Notes under the pieces: model-generated
What the model was told of the DNA's origin: nothing
What the model saw: only the letters and a program-made list of their open reading frames with translations
Database searches by the model: none
In this document: one piece after another, positions 27,178 through 35,789 of the stretch
Layout: each line of letters starts with the position of its first letter
Position numbering within the stretch: the stretch's first letter is position 1
Program-made: the position numbers and the translations under genes
Origin: Xanthomonas codiaei
Lineage (GTDB): Bacteria > Pseudomonadota > Gammaproteobacteria > Xanthomonadales > Xanthomonadaceae
Direction: 5' to 3'
Length of the DNA stretch: 64,000 nucleotides
NCBI RefSeq assembly: GCF_002939785.1
Contig: NZ_MDEC01000008.1
Coordinates: 1 to 64,000, forward strand

Positions 27178-28124
27178 GCGTGCATGCGCAATCGCCAGGG
27201 CGTGCGCGCTGGCCGCTGGTGTCGGTGCTGATTCCTGCGTTCAACCACGAGCGCTTCGTGCAGCGTTGCCTGGACAGCGTGCTGGAAGATCCGTACCCGT
27301 GCAAGGAGATCGTCATCATCGACGATGGCTCCAGCGACGCCACTGGCGAACGGATCGCGCAGTGGATCGCCGACAACGGGCAGCGGGTTCCGGTGCAGTT
27401 CGTGCAACGGGCCAATCGCGGAGTGGCAGCCACGCTCAACGAGCTGGCGTTGCGTGCGAACGGCGAGTATCTGCGCCTGGGGGCCAGTGACGATTATCTG
27501 CTGCCCGGAGGGCTGGATGCGCAGGTGCGTTACCTGCGCGCACATCCGCAGAAACTGGCGGTGATCGGCGATGCCTGCGTGGTCGACGCGCATGGACAGC
27601 TGCTGCATGCCAGCGCCATGCGCGATCTGCATAAGGTGAAGGTGGATCTGTACCGCTCCGCATCCGGGATCCGCCGGGCGGTGATCCGGCACTGGGCGGT
27701 CAGCGGCGCGGTGGCCTTGCTGCGACGCAGTGCCTTCGACGCGCGTACCGGCTGGGACGAGACGCTGCGGATCGAGGACTGGGATTTCTTTCTGCGTCTG
27801 GCCGCACGCGATGCGCTGGGCTTCGTGGACATGCAGGTCTGCGCGTACCGGTTGCACGGCAACAACCTCAGCAAGACGGTCGATGTCGCGGCGCGTATCG
27901 CCAATCTCTCCGAGTCGCGGCAGGTGGCGCTGCGCTGCGCCGGATTGTTCGATGAGCCCGAGCGCACCTTGCTGCGTGCGCAGGCATGCTACGTCGCTGC
28001 AAAGGTCGCGTTCCTGCAACGTCGTCCGCACGCGGTCATCGCGAATCTGCTGGCCTATGCCTGGCTCTCCCTGCCGGCCGGTGCCCGATCCAGGCATGCG
28101 CGCAGCGCGACGGAGCCGGCATGA
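27174..28124 (+). CDS. Family 2 glycosyltransferase
   Basis: A 316-residue GT-A enzyme. The nucleotide-binding start VSVLIPAFNHERF (about 16-28), the IIDDGSSD motif (about 48-55), the LGASDDYL acceptor/metal motif and a WDETLRIEDWDF segment are all present. It adds one sugar to the lipid-linked unit; donor and acceptor cannot be read from sequence. It is the only glycosyltransferase in the 21.8-30.1 kb operon; two more follow at 33.3-35.5 kb. Confidence 0.88.
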   Translation: MSVHAQSPGRARWPLVSVLIPAFNHERFVQRCLDSVLEDPYPCKEIVIIDDGSSDATGERIAQWIADNGQRVPVQFVQRANRGVAATLNELALRANGEYLRLGASDDYLLPGGLDAQVRYLRAHPQKLAVIGDACVVDAHGQLLHASAMRDLHKVKVDLYRSASGIRRAVIRHWAVSGAVALLRRSAFDARTGWDETLRIEDWDFFLRLAARDALGFVDMQVCAYRLHGNNLSKTVDVAARIANLSESRQVALRCAGLFDEPERTLLRAQACYVAAKVAFLQRRPHAVIANLLAYAWLSLPAGARSRHARSATEPA

Positions 28125-29254
28125 GCATACTGTTGCGACGTCCGGCAACCTACCTGGCGCTGCCGATGCTGCTCAGCAGCGCGGTGACGCTGGCGACCTA
28201 TACGTTGCCCGATGGCTACCTGGACGGCATCGCACTGCTTGCCCTTGCCGCGGCGGCCACGGTCGTGCTCGATGCGGTCCTGCAGACCCGGTTGCCGGCG
28301 GTGGAGCGGTTCCGCAGCTATCGCTATGCCGGCACCCGCGATGCCTTCCTGGCGATGGCGCTGGCGGCGGCCGTCACGCTGTTCTGCATTGCCGATGTGG
28401 TGCTGTTTCCGATTCCGTTGTTCAGCGATCCGTCGTCGTATGCGACCCTGAGTCCGTTGCGCTCGCATGTGCGGCACATCTCCAACATGTGCTGGATCCT
28501 GCCGCCGATTGCGCTGCTCTGCGTGCGCCATCGCGGCCTGCGTGCGGCGATGGTGGTGTTTGGGTTCGTCTTTCCCATCCTGGTGATCGACCGCAACCGC
28601 ATCTTTGCCGGCCTGTTCTCCTTCGTGCTGGTGATGCTGCTGCGCCGCGATCCGCTGCGGCGGCTGCCGTGGAAGACGATAGTCGTGCTGGTGCTGGCCG
28701 GTGGCGGGGTGTTTTCGGTGCTGGGCACGCTGCGTTCGGGCTCGTTGGCGACGGTGGCGTTGCCGTTCGGTACGTTCTATCGCGCCATGCCGCAAGGCGT
28801 GCAATGGCTGCTGCTGTACATCAGCGCGGGGCCGTACAACTTCGGTGCGATGCTGGCCAAGGGCTACGTCAACGCCAGCTTCCTGATCAACCAGTTGGTG
28901 CCCTTCAGTGGCTCCATCGCTACCGCCGGTACCAGCATTCCGCTGGATGCGCCCAATATCAATGTGGGCACCGAGTTCTTTCCGTTCCTGATGGCCTGGG
29001 GCGCGCCGGGGGCCGTGCTCGCATGGCTGGCGCTGTACGCCGGGCTGGTGTGGAGCGTGCGGCGGCTCAACGGATCGCTGTCGATCTTCCACGTGCTGAT
29101 CTTCCTGCGCCTGGCCTATGCCTGCCTGATGTCGCCTTTCGCGCCACAGGCCTTCACCTGGACCAACTTCGGCTTCATCGCGCTGTGTCTGGTGCTGCAC
29201 GCCTGCACCGTGCTGTTGCCCAACCGCCACGCCGCACAACCGTCTGCTGCGTGA
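28121..29254 (+). CDS. Putative Wzy-type oligosaccharide polymerase
   Basis: A 377-residue protein with about ten membrane helices and a large loop near residues 250-300, as in Wzy polymerases or O-antigen ligases. Family identity is weak, as usual for Wzy; the assignment rests on topology and position between a glycosyltransferase and Wzz. It overlaps the glycosyltransferase gene by four bases. Confidence 0.7.
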   Translation: MSILLRRPATYLALPMLLSSAVTLATYTLPDGYLDGIALLALAAAATVVLDAVLQTRLPAVERFRSYRYAGTRDAFLAMALAAAVTLFCIADVVLFPIPLFSDPSSYATLSPLRSHVRHISNMCWILPPIALLCVRHRGLRAAMVVFGFVFPILVIDRNRIFAGLFSFVLVMLLRRDPLRRLPWKTIVVLVLAGGGVFSVLGTLRSGSLATVALPFGTFYRAMPQGVQWLLLYISAGPYNFGAMLAKGYVNASFLINQLVPFSGSIATAGTSIPLDAPNINVGTEFFPFLMAWGAPGAVLAWLALYAGLVWSVRRLNGSLSIFHVLIFLRLAYACLMSPFAPQAFTWTNFGFIALCLVLHACTVLLPNRHAAQPSAA

Positions 29255-29294
29255 GCGCGGCGATTCCACCCTCCTGTTCCAGAGCCTGCGCCCC

Positions 29295-30143
29295 ATGAAT
29301 CAACACGACGAAATCTATCTGATCGACCTGTGGCGCATCCTGCGCCGCGAGTGGCGCTGGGCGCTGGCCGCGTTCGTCGTGGTGGTGGGGCTCAGTGTGG
29401 TGTTCCTGCGCGTGGCCAGGCCACAGTGGGAGGCCACCGCATGGATCCAGGTGGGCGAGATCGGTCCGACGCCGGCCGGCCGCGACCCGAAGGTCGAGCC
29501 GTTCCAGCGCGTGATCGATCGCATGAAGACGCGGCTGTTTCAGGATACGGTGCTGCAGCGGGCCGGCGTGCCGCTCAAGAGCCGCGCCGCCCAGCTGTAC
29601 CGGGGCAGTCTCAAGCCGGACCCCGATCCGTATGCCAATCTGATCGGCATCACCATCCGTGCCGATTCGTCGCAGCAGGCGCGCCGCCTGGCGATGACGA
29701 CGGTCGATACGCTGAAGCACCTGCACGACGACACCAACACCACCGCGCTTGCGCTCGCCCGCACCCGCCTGCAGGGCCTGAGCGAGGACCTGCGTGTTGC
29801 CACGCGCAACCGCGACCAGCTGCAGCGGCAACTCGACGCCGGGCAGGGTGGCGCGGCGAGCCCGGCACAGGTGCTGGCCGGTGTGCTGCTGACCGACAGC
29901 AACACCACCATCCGCGCGATCAAGACCGAGCGCGACGATCTGGTGGCGCGGCTGACCGACCGCTATACCTATCAGACCTCGTTGGCGTGGCCGGTGTATG
30001 TGCCAGAGCAGCGCGCATTTCCGAATACCGCGATGGTGGGCGCACTCGGTTTGCTCGGCGGTGCTGGGCTGGGGGTGCTGGCGGCGGTGCTGCGCAATGC
30101 CTGGCGCCGCCGCGTGGCGGCGACGTCGGCGGCTGTCGCCTGA
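29295..30143 (+). CDS. Wzz-type chain-length regulator
   Basis: A 282-residue protein with membrane helices near both ends (about 22-42 and 246-266), a periplasmic domain starting with the WEATAWIQVG segment and a coiled middle. There is no C-terminal tyrosine kinase, so it belongs to the short Wzz/PCP-1 class used for O-antigen- or ECA-like polymers rather than Wza/Wzc capsules. It is the last gene of the FdtA-led operon. Confidence 0.82.
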   Translation: MNQHDEIYLIDLWRILRREWRWALAAFVVVVGLSVVFLRVARPQWEATAWIQVGEIGPTPAGRDPKVEPFQRVIDRMKTRLFQDTVLQRAGVPLKSRAAQLYRGSLKPDPDPYANLIGITIRADSSQQARRLAMTTVDTLKHLHDDTNTTALALARTRLQGLSEDLRVATRNRDQLQRQLDAGQGGAASPAQVLAGVLLTDSNTTIRAIKTERDDLVARLTDRYTYQTSLAWPVYVPEQRAFPNTAMVGALGLLGGAGLGVLAAVLRNAWRRRVAATSAAVA

Positions 30144-30298
30144 CATCGACTGCTGCGGCTCGGCGCTTGCGGCCGGCATCCGGCACGGCTGCGCTGCGCA
30201 CGCCTGTGGCCTGAGCGCTGCGGTCGGGATCGCGGCGAGCGCCATTGGATGTCTGCAGTCTGCAAGTGATCCCCATGCATCGGCGCGCCAACCTGCCT

Positions 30299-30327
30299 GC
30301 AACCAAACCAGCGGGCAGTGGCACTCA
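30299..30327 (+). promoter_or_regulatory. ECF-type promoter of the methyltransferase-amidohydrolase operon
   Basis: GCAACC (30299-30304), 16 bases, GCACTCA (30321-30327), the same boxes and spacing as the sigma operon promoter. It lies in the 268-base gap after wzz, about 85 bases before the methyltransferase ATG. Confidence 0.7.
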
Positions 30328-30411
30328 CGGGTCTATAAAGCGATGCCGCAGTGGCGGCTCCGCGCCCGGAGAGTGCCGTGAGTTCAGCAGGACAGGTGTG
30401 GGAGGCGATGC

Positions 30412-31254
30412 ATGTCGGCGGTCAGTGAGCATGCGGCGCGTGGCGGGACGGTCGCACCGGAGCAATTGCTGGAGACGCAACGTGCGTTCGACAGCGTCGC
30501 CCCCGACTACGACGGCCCACGCGGCAACAACGCGCTGATCCAGCGTATGCGCACTACCTTGTGGGAGACGGTGACTGCCGAGTTGCCGGTGGGCTCGCGG
30601 CTGGTGGACCTGGGCTGCGGAACCGGGCTGGATGCCGCCGAATTCGCACGGCGCGGGTATCGCGTGCTGGCCACCGATTGGTCGCCGGCCATGGTCGAGC
30701 GCACTCGCCATCGTGCTGCCAGCCAGGGCCTGGAAGAACGGCTGGCTGCCGCGCATGTCGGCATCCAGCAGCTCGATCGGCTGGACGGCACGTTCGATGG
30801 CATGTATTCGAATTTCGGCCCGCTCAACTGCGCGCCGGACCTGCCGGCGGTGGCCGCCGAATGCGCACGCCTGCTGCGTGCCGATGGCTGCCTGGTGTTC
30901 TCGGTGATCGGGCGTATCTGTCCGTGGGAAGTGGGCCACTACGCGTTGCGTGGTCGCTTCAAGCGGGCGGCGGTGCGCGCGGCCAAGGGCGCAACGGCGG
31001 TGGGCATGAACGGCCACACCATCTGGACCTGGTACCACCTGCCGCGCGAGTTCTATCGCGCCTTCGAGCAGCACTTCGTGCTGGATAGCTATCGCGCCCT
31101 GAGCCTGTTCCTGCCGCCGCCGTATCTGGTGGATGTTTGCGAGCGCCACCCGCGCCTGGCACAGCGCCTGGGCGCGCTGGACGATCGGCTCGGCGGACTG
31201 CCACTGCTGCGCGACATGGGCGATCACTTCCTGATCGTGATGCGCAAGCGCTGA
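30412..31254 (+). CDS. Class I SAM-dependent methyltransferase
   Basis: A 280-residue cytosolic protein with the SAM-binding motif I VDLGCGTGLD (about 65-74), an acidic motif II and the post-motif segment YSNFGPLNCAPDL. The C-terminal 120 residues form a substrate region that I cannot place. GGGAGG precedes the start. It is first of a five-gene operon with an amidohydrolase, a second methyltransferase and two glycosyltransferases. The acceptor, a sugar or a small molecule, is unknown. Confidence 0.8.
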   Translation: MSAVSEHAARGGTVAPEQLLETQRAFDSVAPDYDGPRGNNALIQRMRTTLWETVTAELPVGSRLVDLGCGTGLDAAEFARRGYRVLATDWSPAMVERTRHRAASQGLEERLAAAHVGIQQLDRLDGTFDGMYSNFGPLNCAPDLPAVAAECARLLRADGCLVFSVIGRICPWEVGHYALRGRFKRAAVRAAKGATAVGMNGHTIWTWYHLPREFYRAFEQHFVLDSYRALSLFLPPPYLVDVCERHPRLAQRLGALDDRLGGLPLLRDMGDHFLIVMRKR

Positions 31255-31266
31255 GTGGAGAGCCCA

Positions 31267-32487
31267 ATGGCCATGGCCGATGTCTGTATGCAGGGCGCGC
31301 GCGCGATCACCCTGGCTGGGGTGTCGCACGTGGCGGTCAACATGCGCAATGGCCGCTTCGGCGGTACGGTGGGCACCGGAACCTTGCGGCTGGATCTGCA
31401 GGGCCATGTGCTGGCGCCGGGCCTGATCAATGCGCATGAGCACTTGCAGGTCAACTGCGTCCCACCGCTGCCGCAGGTGGCGCCGTTCGCCAACAGCTAT
31501 GCGTGGATCGAGGCGTTCCAGGCGCATTTCCAGCACCCCGAGGTGGCCGCGGCGCTGCGTGTGCCCAAGGCGGTACGGCTGCGTCACGGCGGCTTGAAGA
31601 ATCTGCTCGCCGGCGTGACCTGCGTGGCGCAGCACGACCCCTGGCACGCCACCCTGGATGAAGCCGGGTATCCGGTAAGCGTGCTGCGTGAGTTCGGTTG
31701 GAGCTACGCGCTGGGCTGGACAGGCTACGGGCCGCCGGTGCAGGGCAGCTTTGCGGCCACGCCGTCGGCGCATCCATGGATGATCCACCTGGCCGAAGGC
31801 ACCGATGCGGTGGCGCGCGCCGAGCTGGACGACCTCGACCGGCTCGGCTGCCTGGCATCCAATACGGTGCTGATCCACGGCGTGGGGATGGGCGAGCAGG
31901 ACATCGAACGGGTCATCGCGCGCGGTGCGGCCGTGGTGTGGTGCCCGTCGAGCAATCTGAACCTGCTCGGTCGTACCCTGGACCCCTGGCGCCTGTGCAT
32001 GGCCGGGCGGCTGGCGCTGGGCAGCGATTCGCGCGTGAGCGGCTCGCGCGATCTGCTCGACGAATTGCTGGTCGCCGCCGACAGCGGCCTGGCGCCGGAT
32101 CTGCTGCTTGGCCTGGTCACCGAGCACGCGGCACGCATCCTGCGGACGGCATCGCGCGGGCGTATCGCGCCTGGCGCGGTTGCGGACCTGATGATCGTGC
32201 GCGACCGCGGCGGCGAGCCCGCCAACAGCATCATCGGTTGCGATCGCAGCGCATTGCGCGCCGTGATCCGCGACGGCAAGCCACGCATTGCCGATCCGGA
32301 TTTCGCGCCGTGGTTCGATGCCGCCGGCATCCAGAACGTGCCGGTGCTGCTGGACGGCCGTCCCAAGTTGCTCGACGCCGCGCTGGCGGATCCGGCGGTG
32401 CTGGCACTGGAACCGGGTCTGCAGTGCGTACAGCGCGCAACGCCTTCGGCATCTGACGCGCTGCTCGCCATCGGGGTCGCGTCGTGA
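31267..32487 (+). CDS. Metal-dependent amidohydrolase
   Basis: A 406-residue enzyme of the amidohydrolase superfamily (ATZ/TRZ, cytosine- and guanine-deaminase-like branch). Metal ligands are visible: His57 and His59 (HEHL), His174 (IHLAEG), His204 (IHGVG) and Asp254 (GSDSR). It would remove an amino group or cleave an amide or cyclic C-N bond; the substrate is unknown. The last 60 residues after the barrel are not typical. ATG 31267 has GGAG six bases upstream and is preferred to GTG 31255. A hydrolase of this type between two methyltransferases in a glycan locus is unusual. Confidence 0.8.
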   Translation: MAMADVCMQGARAITLAGVSHVAVNMRNGRFGGTVGTGTLRLDLQGHVLAPGLINAHEHLQVNCVPPLPQVAPFANSYAWIEAFQAHFQHPEVAAALRVPKAVRLRHGGLKNLLAGVTCVAQHDPWHATLDEAGYPVSVLREFGWSYALGWTGYGPPVQGSFAATPSAHPWMIHLAEGTDAVARAELDDLDRLGCLASNTVLIHGVGMGEQDIERVIARGAAVVWCPSSNLNLLGRTLDPWRLCMAGRLALGSDSRVSGSRDLLDELLVAADSGLAPDLLLGLVTEHAARILRTASRGRIAPGAVADLMIVRDRGGEPANSIIGCDRSALRAVIRDGKPRIADPDFAPWFDAAGIQNVPVLLDGRPKLLDAALADPAVLALEPGLQCVQRATPSASDALLAIGVAS

Positions 32488-33182
32488 GCGCGGTGCCGGT
32501 CCTCGATCCAGTGGATGCGTATGCACTCTGGGCGCAGGCGTATCCGCCGCATGCGCACAATCCGGTGATGCTGGCCGAAGAGCGCGCCATGCTCGGCCTG
32601 ATGCCGGCGGTGCTGCAGGGGCAGCATGTGCTGGATGCAGGCTGTGGCAGCGGCCGTTACATGTTTCATGCCTTGCGGCGGGGTGCGCGGCACGTCACCG
32701 GCGTCGATCTGTCGCCGCAGATGCTGCAGCGTGCCGGTACCGAACTGGCGCAGCACTGGCCAGCTGGGCGGGTGAGCCTGCAGCAGGGCAGCCTCGATCG
32801 GTTGCCGCTCGCCGATGCGATGGCCGATTTCAGTGTCTGCGGGCTGGTGGTCGGGCATCTGCCGCGACTATGGCCGGCGCTGGAAGAGCTGCACCGCGTC
32901 ACCCGTCCCGATGGCATCGTGCTGTGCAGCGACGTGCACCCGATCGGCGATGCGCTGGGGTGGCGCCGCGATTTCAAGGCCGACGGTCGCCATTACGCCG
33001 TGCGTCACACCCAGCACCTGTATAGCCACTGGCATGCGGCCTGCACGGCATTGGGCTTTGCGATCGAAGCCGTCGCCGAGCCGATGCTGGACCCGGACGA
33101 TATTCCCGCTGGTGCGCATTTCGACCAGATGGCGCTGCAGGTCCCGGTGGCCCTGGTGCTGCGGCTGCGGCGCGTCGCGTGA
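32484..33182 (+). CDS. SAM-dependent methyltransferase (Methyltransf_11 type)
   Basis: A 232-residue enzyme with SAM-binding motif LDAGCGSGRY (about 50-59), motif II VTGVDLSPQML and a PLADAMADF segment. The GTG start overlaps the stop of the amidohydrolase gene (GTGA), so the two are translated together. The acceptor is unknown. It belongs to the branch that includes UbiE/UbiG-like small-molecule methyltransferases. Confidence 0.82.
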   Translation: MSAVPVLDPVDAYALWAQAYPPHAHNPVMLAEERAMLGLMPAVLQGQHVLDAGCGSGRYMFHALRRGARHVTGVDLSPQMLQRAGTELAQHWPAGRVSLQQGSLDRLPLADAMADFSVCGLVVGHLPRLWPALEELHRVTRPDGIVLCSDVHPIGDALGWRRDFKADGRHYAVRHTQHLYSHWHAACTALGFAIEAVAEPMLDPDDIPAGAHFDQMALQVPVALVLRLRRVA

Positions 33183-33297
33183 ACGACGTGGTGTATCCGC
33201 AGTGGCGCCGCGCGGCGCTCGCCACCGGTCTCCCGCTGCAGTGCTACGGACCTGCGCGTCGTGGCGTGCACGTCCATCGCGCGTTGCTGTGCAGCCC

Positions 33298-34428
33298 ATG
33301 ACCTTGCATGTGGCCCAGCTCAATCTGGTGGCGACTCCCGATGGCCTGAGCATCGAGCAGGTGTTCGCGCACTGGCCGTCGCTGGCCGACATCGCCGAAG
33401 CGGTGGCCAGTGCGGGTATCCGCGTGTCGGTGATTCAGGCCTCCGCGCTGGAGGCACGCTTGTCGCGGCACGGCGTGGCCTATCGTTTTACCGCCCTTGG
33501 CCTGCGTGGCAGCGCTGCACGCGCCAGCGCGCTGCAGGCACTGCTGCAGGAACTCGACGTCGATGTGATCCATGTGCATGGCCTGGAGTTCGCTGGCGAT
33601 GCGCGACGGCTTGCGCGTGAGCTGCCGCATACGCCGGTCCTGCTGCAGGATCATGCCAATCGTCCGCCGCGCTGGTGGAGCCGCATGGTGTGGCGTGCGC
33701 GCTACCGTGCCGCTGCCGGAATCGCATTCACCTCGCTGGAACTGGCGCGGCCGTTCCAGCGCGCTGGTCTGTTCGGTGCCGCCACGCAGCTGTTTGCCAT
33801 TCCCGAATCCAGCAGCCGCTTCACACCGGGCGCACAGGCGCTGGCGCGCGAGCAGACCGGCCTGCACGGCGATCCCTGTGTGGTGTGGGTGGGTCATCTG
33901 AGCCCGGCCAAGGATCCCCTGTGCGTGCTCGATGCGATCGCCCTGGCCGCACGCGTCGTGCCCGGCCTGCGCCTGTGGTGCGTGTTCGACCAGGCGCCGC
34001 TGCTGGCGCAGATCCAGCAACGCCTGCGCGATGATCCGCTGCTGGCGCGCTGCGTGCATTTGCTGGGCAAGGTGGAGCATGCGCACGTGCAGACCCTGCT
34101 GCAGGCCAGCGACATCTTCGTCTCTGCCAGCCATACCGAAAGCTGCGGCTACGCGGCGCTGGAAGCCTATGCCTGCGGCAGCCTGCCGCTGCTGACCGAT
34201 ATCCCGGCGTTTCGTGCGCTCAGCGCTGCCGGCGCGGTGGGCGAACTCTGGCCGGTGGGCGATGCCGCCGCGCTGTCGGAACTGCTGGTGCGCGCAGCGC
34301 GGCAGCGGCCCAGCCGGGCGCACGTGCGCGCGCATTTCGATGCACACCTGTCGTTTGCCGCAGTGGGGCGGCAATGGGCCCGGGCCTACGCCAGTCTGCT
34401 GGGCCACGCGCAGGGGACCACGCGATGA
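33298..34428 (+). CDS. Family 4 glycosyltransferase (GT-B)
   Basis: A 376-residue GT-B enzyme. The N-terminal half holds a VIHVHGLEFAG segment, and the C-terminal half has VVWVGHLSPAKDP and the E-x7-E type donor site ESCGYAALEAYACG. ATG 33298 follows a 115-base gap with no other gene. It overlaps the next glycosyltransferase by four bases. Donor and acceptor are not evident. Confidence 0.85.
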   Translation: MTLHVAQLNLVATPDGLSIEQVFAHWPSLADIAEAVASAGIRVSVIQASALEARLSRHGVAYRFTALGLRGSAARASALQALLQELDVDVIHVHGLEFAGDARRLARELPHTPVLLQDHANRPPRWWSRMVWRARYRAAAGIAFTSLELARPFQRAGLFGAATQLFAIPESSSRFTPGAQALAREQTGLHGDPCVVWVGHLSPAKDPLCVLDAIALAARVVPGLRLWCVFDQAPLLAQIQQRLRDDPLLARCVHLLGKVEHAHVQTLLQASDIFVSASHTESCGYAALEAYACGSLPLLTDIPAFRALSAAGAVGELWPVGDAAALSELLVRAARQRPSRAHVRAHFDAHLSFAAVGRQWARAYASLLGHAQGTTR

Positions 34429-35537
34429 AGCTGGCGCTGGTGGTGCCGGGAGGGGTGGACCGCAGTGGCGAGATCCGCGTGATTCCGGTGTTCCTGACCT
34501 TGATCGAATGGCTGGCGCGCCATCACGAGGTGCATGTGTTCGTCCTGCATCAGGAGCCGCTGCCGGCCACCTGGATGCTGCGCGGTGCCAGGGTGCACAA
34601 CATCGGTGAGCGGCGCACGCGCCTGCGTGCAGTGGCGGCCATCGTCGAGGAACACCGGCGCGCGCCGTTCGATGTGATCCAGGCGATCTTCTCCGGCTAC
34701 TGCAGCCTGATCGCCGTCCTCGCGGCGCGGCTGTTGCGGCGTCCCAGTGTGGTGCATATCGCCGGCGGTGAACTGGTGGCGTTGCATGCGATCGGCTACG
34801 GCGGCCGCCGGCGTTGGCGTGGGCGCCTGCGCGAAGCGGTGATCCTGCGCCTGGCCGACCGGGTGACCGCTGCCAGTGAACCGATCATTGCCTCCCTGCA
34901 GGCGCTGGGCCTGCGCGCGCAGCGGGTGCCGTTGGGCGTGGATCTGCGCGCATGGCCGGCGGCGGCGCCCCGTGCCCGCCACGATGCGAGCGCACGTTTG
35001 CTGCATGTGGCCAGCCTCAATCCGGTCAAGGATCAGCGCACCTTGCTGCAGGCAATGGCCGCGCTCAAGCGCGCCGGCGTCGCCTTTACGCTGGACATGG
35101 TCGGCGTCGATACGCTGGACGGTGCCATGCAGCGTCTGGTGCAGCAGCTCGGCCTGCAGGAGCAGGTGCGCTTCCTCGGCTTCAGGACCCAGCGCGAATT
35201 GCGCCCGCTCATGCTATCGGCCGATCTGCTGGTGCTGTCCTCGTTGCATGAAGCCGGCCCCATGGTGTTGCTGGAAGCCGCCGTTGCCGGCGTTCCCACC
35301 GTCGGCACCGCGGTTGGGCATCTCACCGAGTGGGCACCGGTTGCAGCGTTGGCGGTTGCGCCAGGCGATTGGGCGGGCATGGCCGAGGCCATCCGGCAGG
35401 TGCTTGGCGACGACGAACTGCGCCTGCGCCTGGCATGGGCCGCGCAATGCCGCGCGGTTCGCGAAGATGCGGCGTTCACCACACGCCAGTTCGAACACCT
35501 TTACCGCCAGCTCTGCGAGCAGCGACCGCTGCGCTGA
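34425..35537 (+). CDS. Family 4 glycosyltransferase (GT-B)
   Basis: A 370-residue GT-B enzyme starting LALVVPGGVD. It has an acceptor-domain segment VVHIAGGELV, a RLLHVASLNPVKDQ nucleotide-domain start and the donor motif HEAGPMVLLEAAVAG. It is the last gene of the methyltransferase-led operon, overlapping the previous glycosyltransferase. It is distinct from, and not a duplicate of, the upstream enzyme. Confidence 0.87.
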   Translation: MKLALVVPGGVDRSGEIRVIPVFLTLIEWLARHHEVHVFVLHQEPLPATWMLRGARVHNIGERRTRLRAVAAIVEEHRRAPFDVIQAIFSGYCSLIAVLAARLLRRPSVVHIAGGELVALHAIGYGGRRRWRGRLREAVILRLADRVTAASEPIIASLQALGLRAQRVPLGVDLRAWPAAAPRARHDASARLLHVASLNPVKDQRTLLQAMAALKRAGVAFTLDMVGVDTLDGAMQRLVQQLGLQEQVRFLGFRTQRELRPLMLSADLLVLSSLHEAGPMVLLEAAVAGVPTVGTAVGHLTEWAPVAALAVAPGDWAGMAEAIRQVLGDDELRLRLAWAAQCRAVREDAAFTTRQFEHLYRQLCEQRPLR

Positions 35538-35559
35538 GCGCATTGGCCCAGGAATGCGC
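35538..35559 (+). terminator. Possible terminator hairpin after the second GT4 gene
   Basis: Starting directly after the stop codon, GCGCATT (35538-35544) and AATGCGC (35553-35559) form a 7-bp stem with an 8-base loop. No T-run follows, so it may be Rho-assisted or only an RNA-stabilising hairpin. Confidence 0.35.
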
Positions 35560-35789
35560 GCCGTGTCAGAGCGGTACGCATCGCGCAAACCTCAGCTTGG
35601 AGATGCGGCTACCGATGCCGTGCGTGTTCGAGTCTCAGCCCGAGGCGATCGAGCGGCGTGAATGCGCGCGTCTTCGCCTGTGCAGCATGCGTGCGATGGT
35701 GTAGCGCAAGCTTGGGCCAGCGGCGCTGCCGGGCTGGCGCGTCCATCCAGGGGCGATCCCGCGGCGACGCGCTCCCCGCCTGCCCAGCC

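Noticed and set aside
29806-29832. GCAACC-N16-GCAAC inside wzz, close to the promoter pattern
   Set aside because: It lies within a coding region and the invariant C of the second box is A; treated as a chance near-match.
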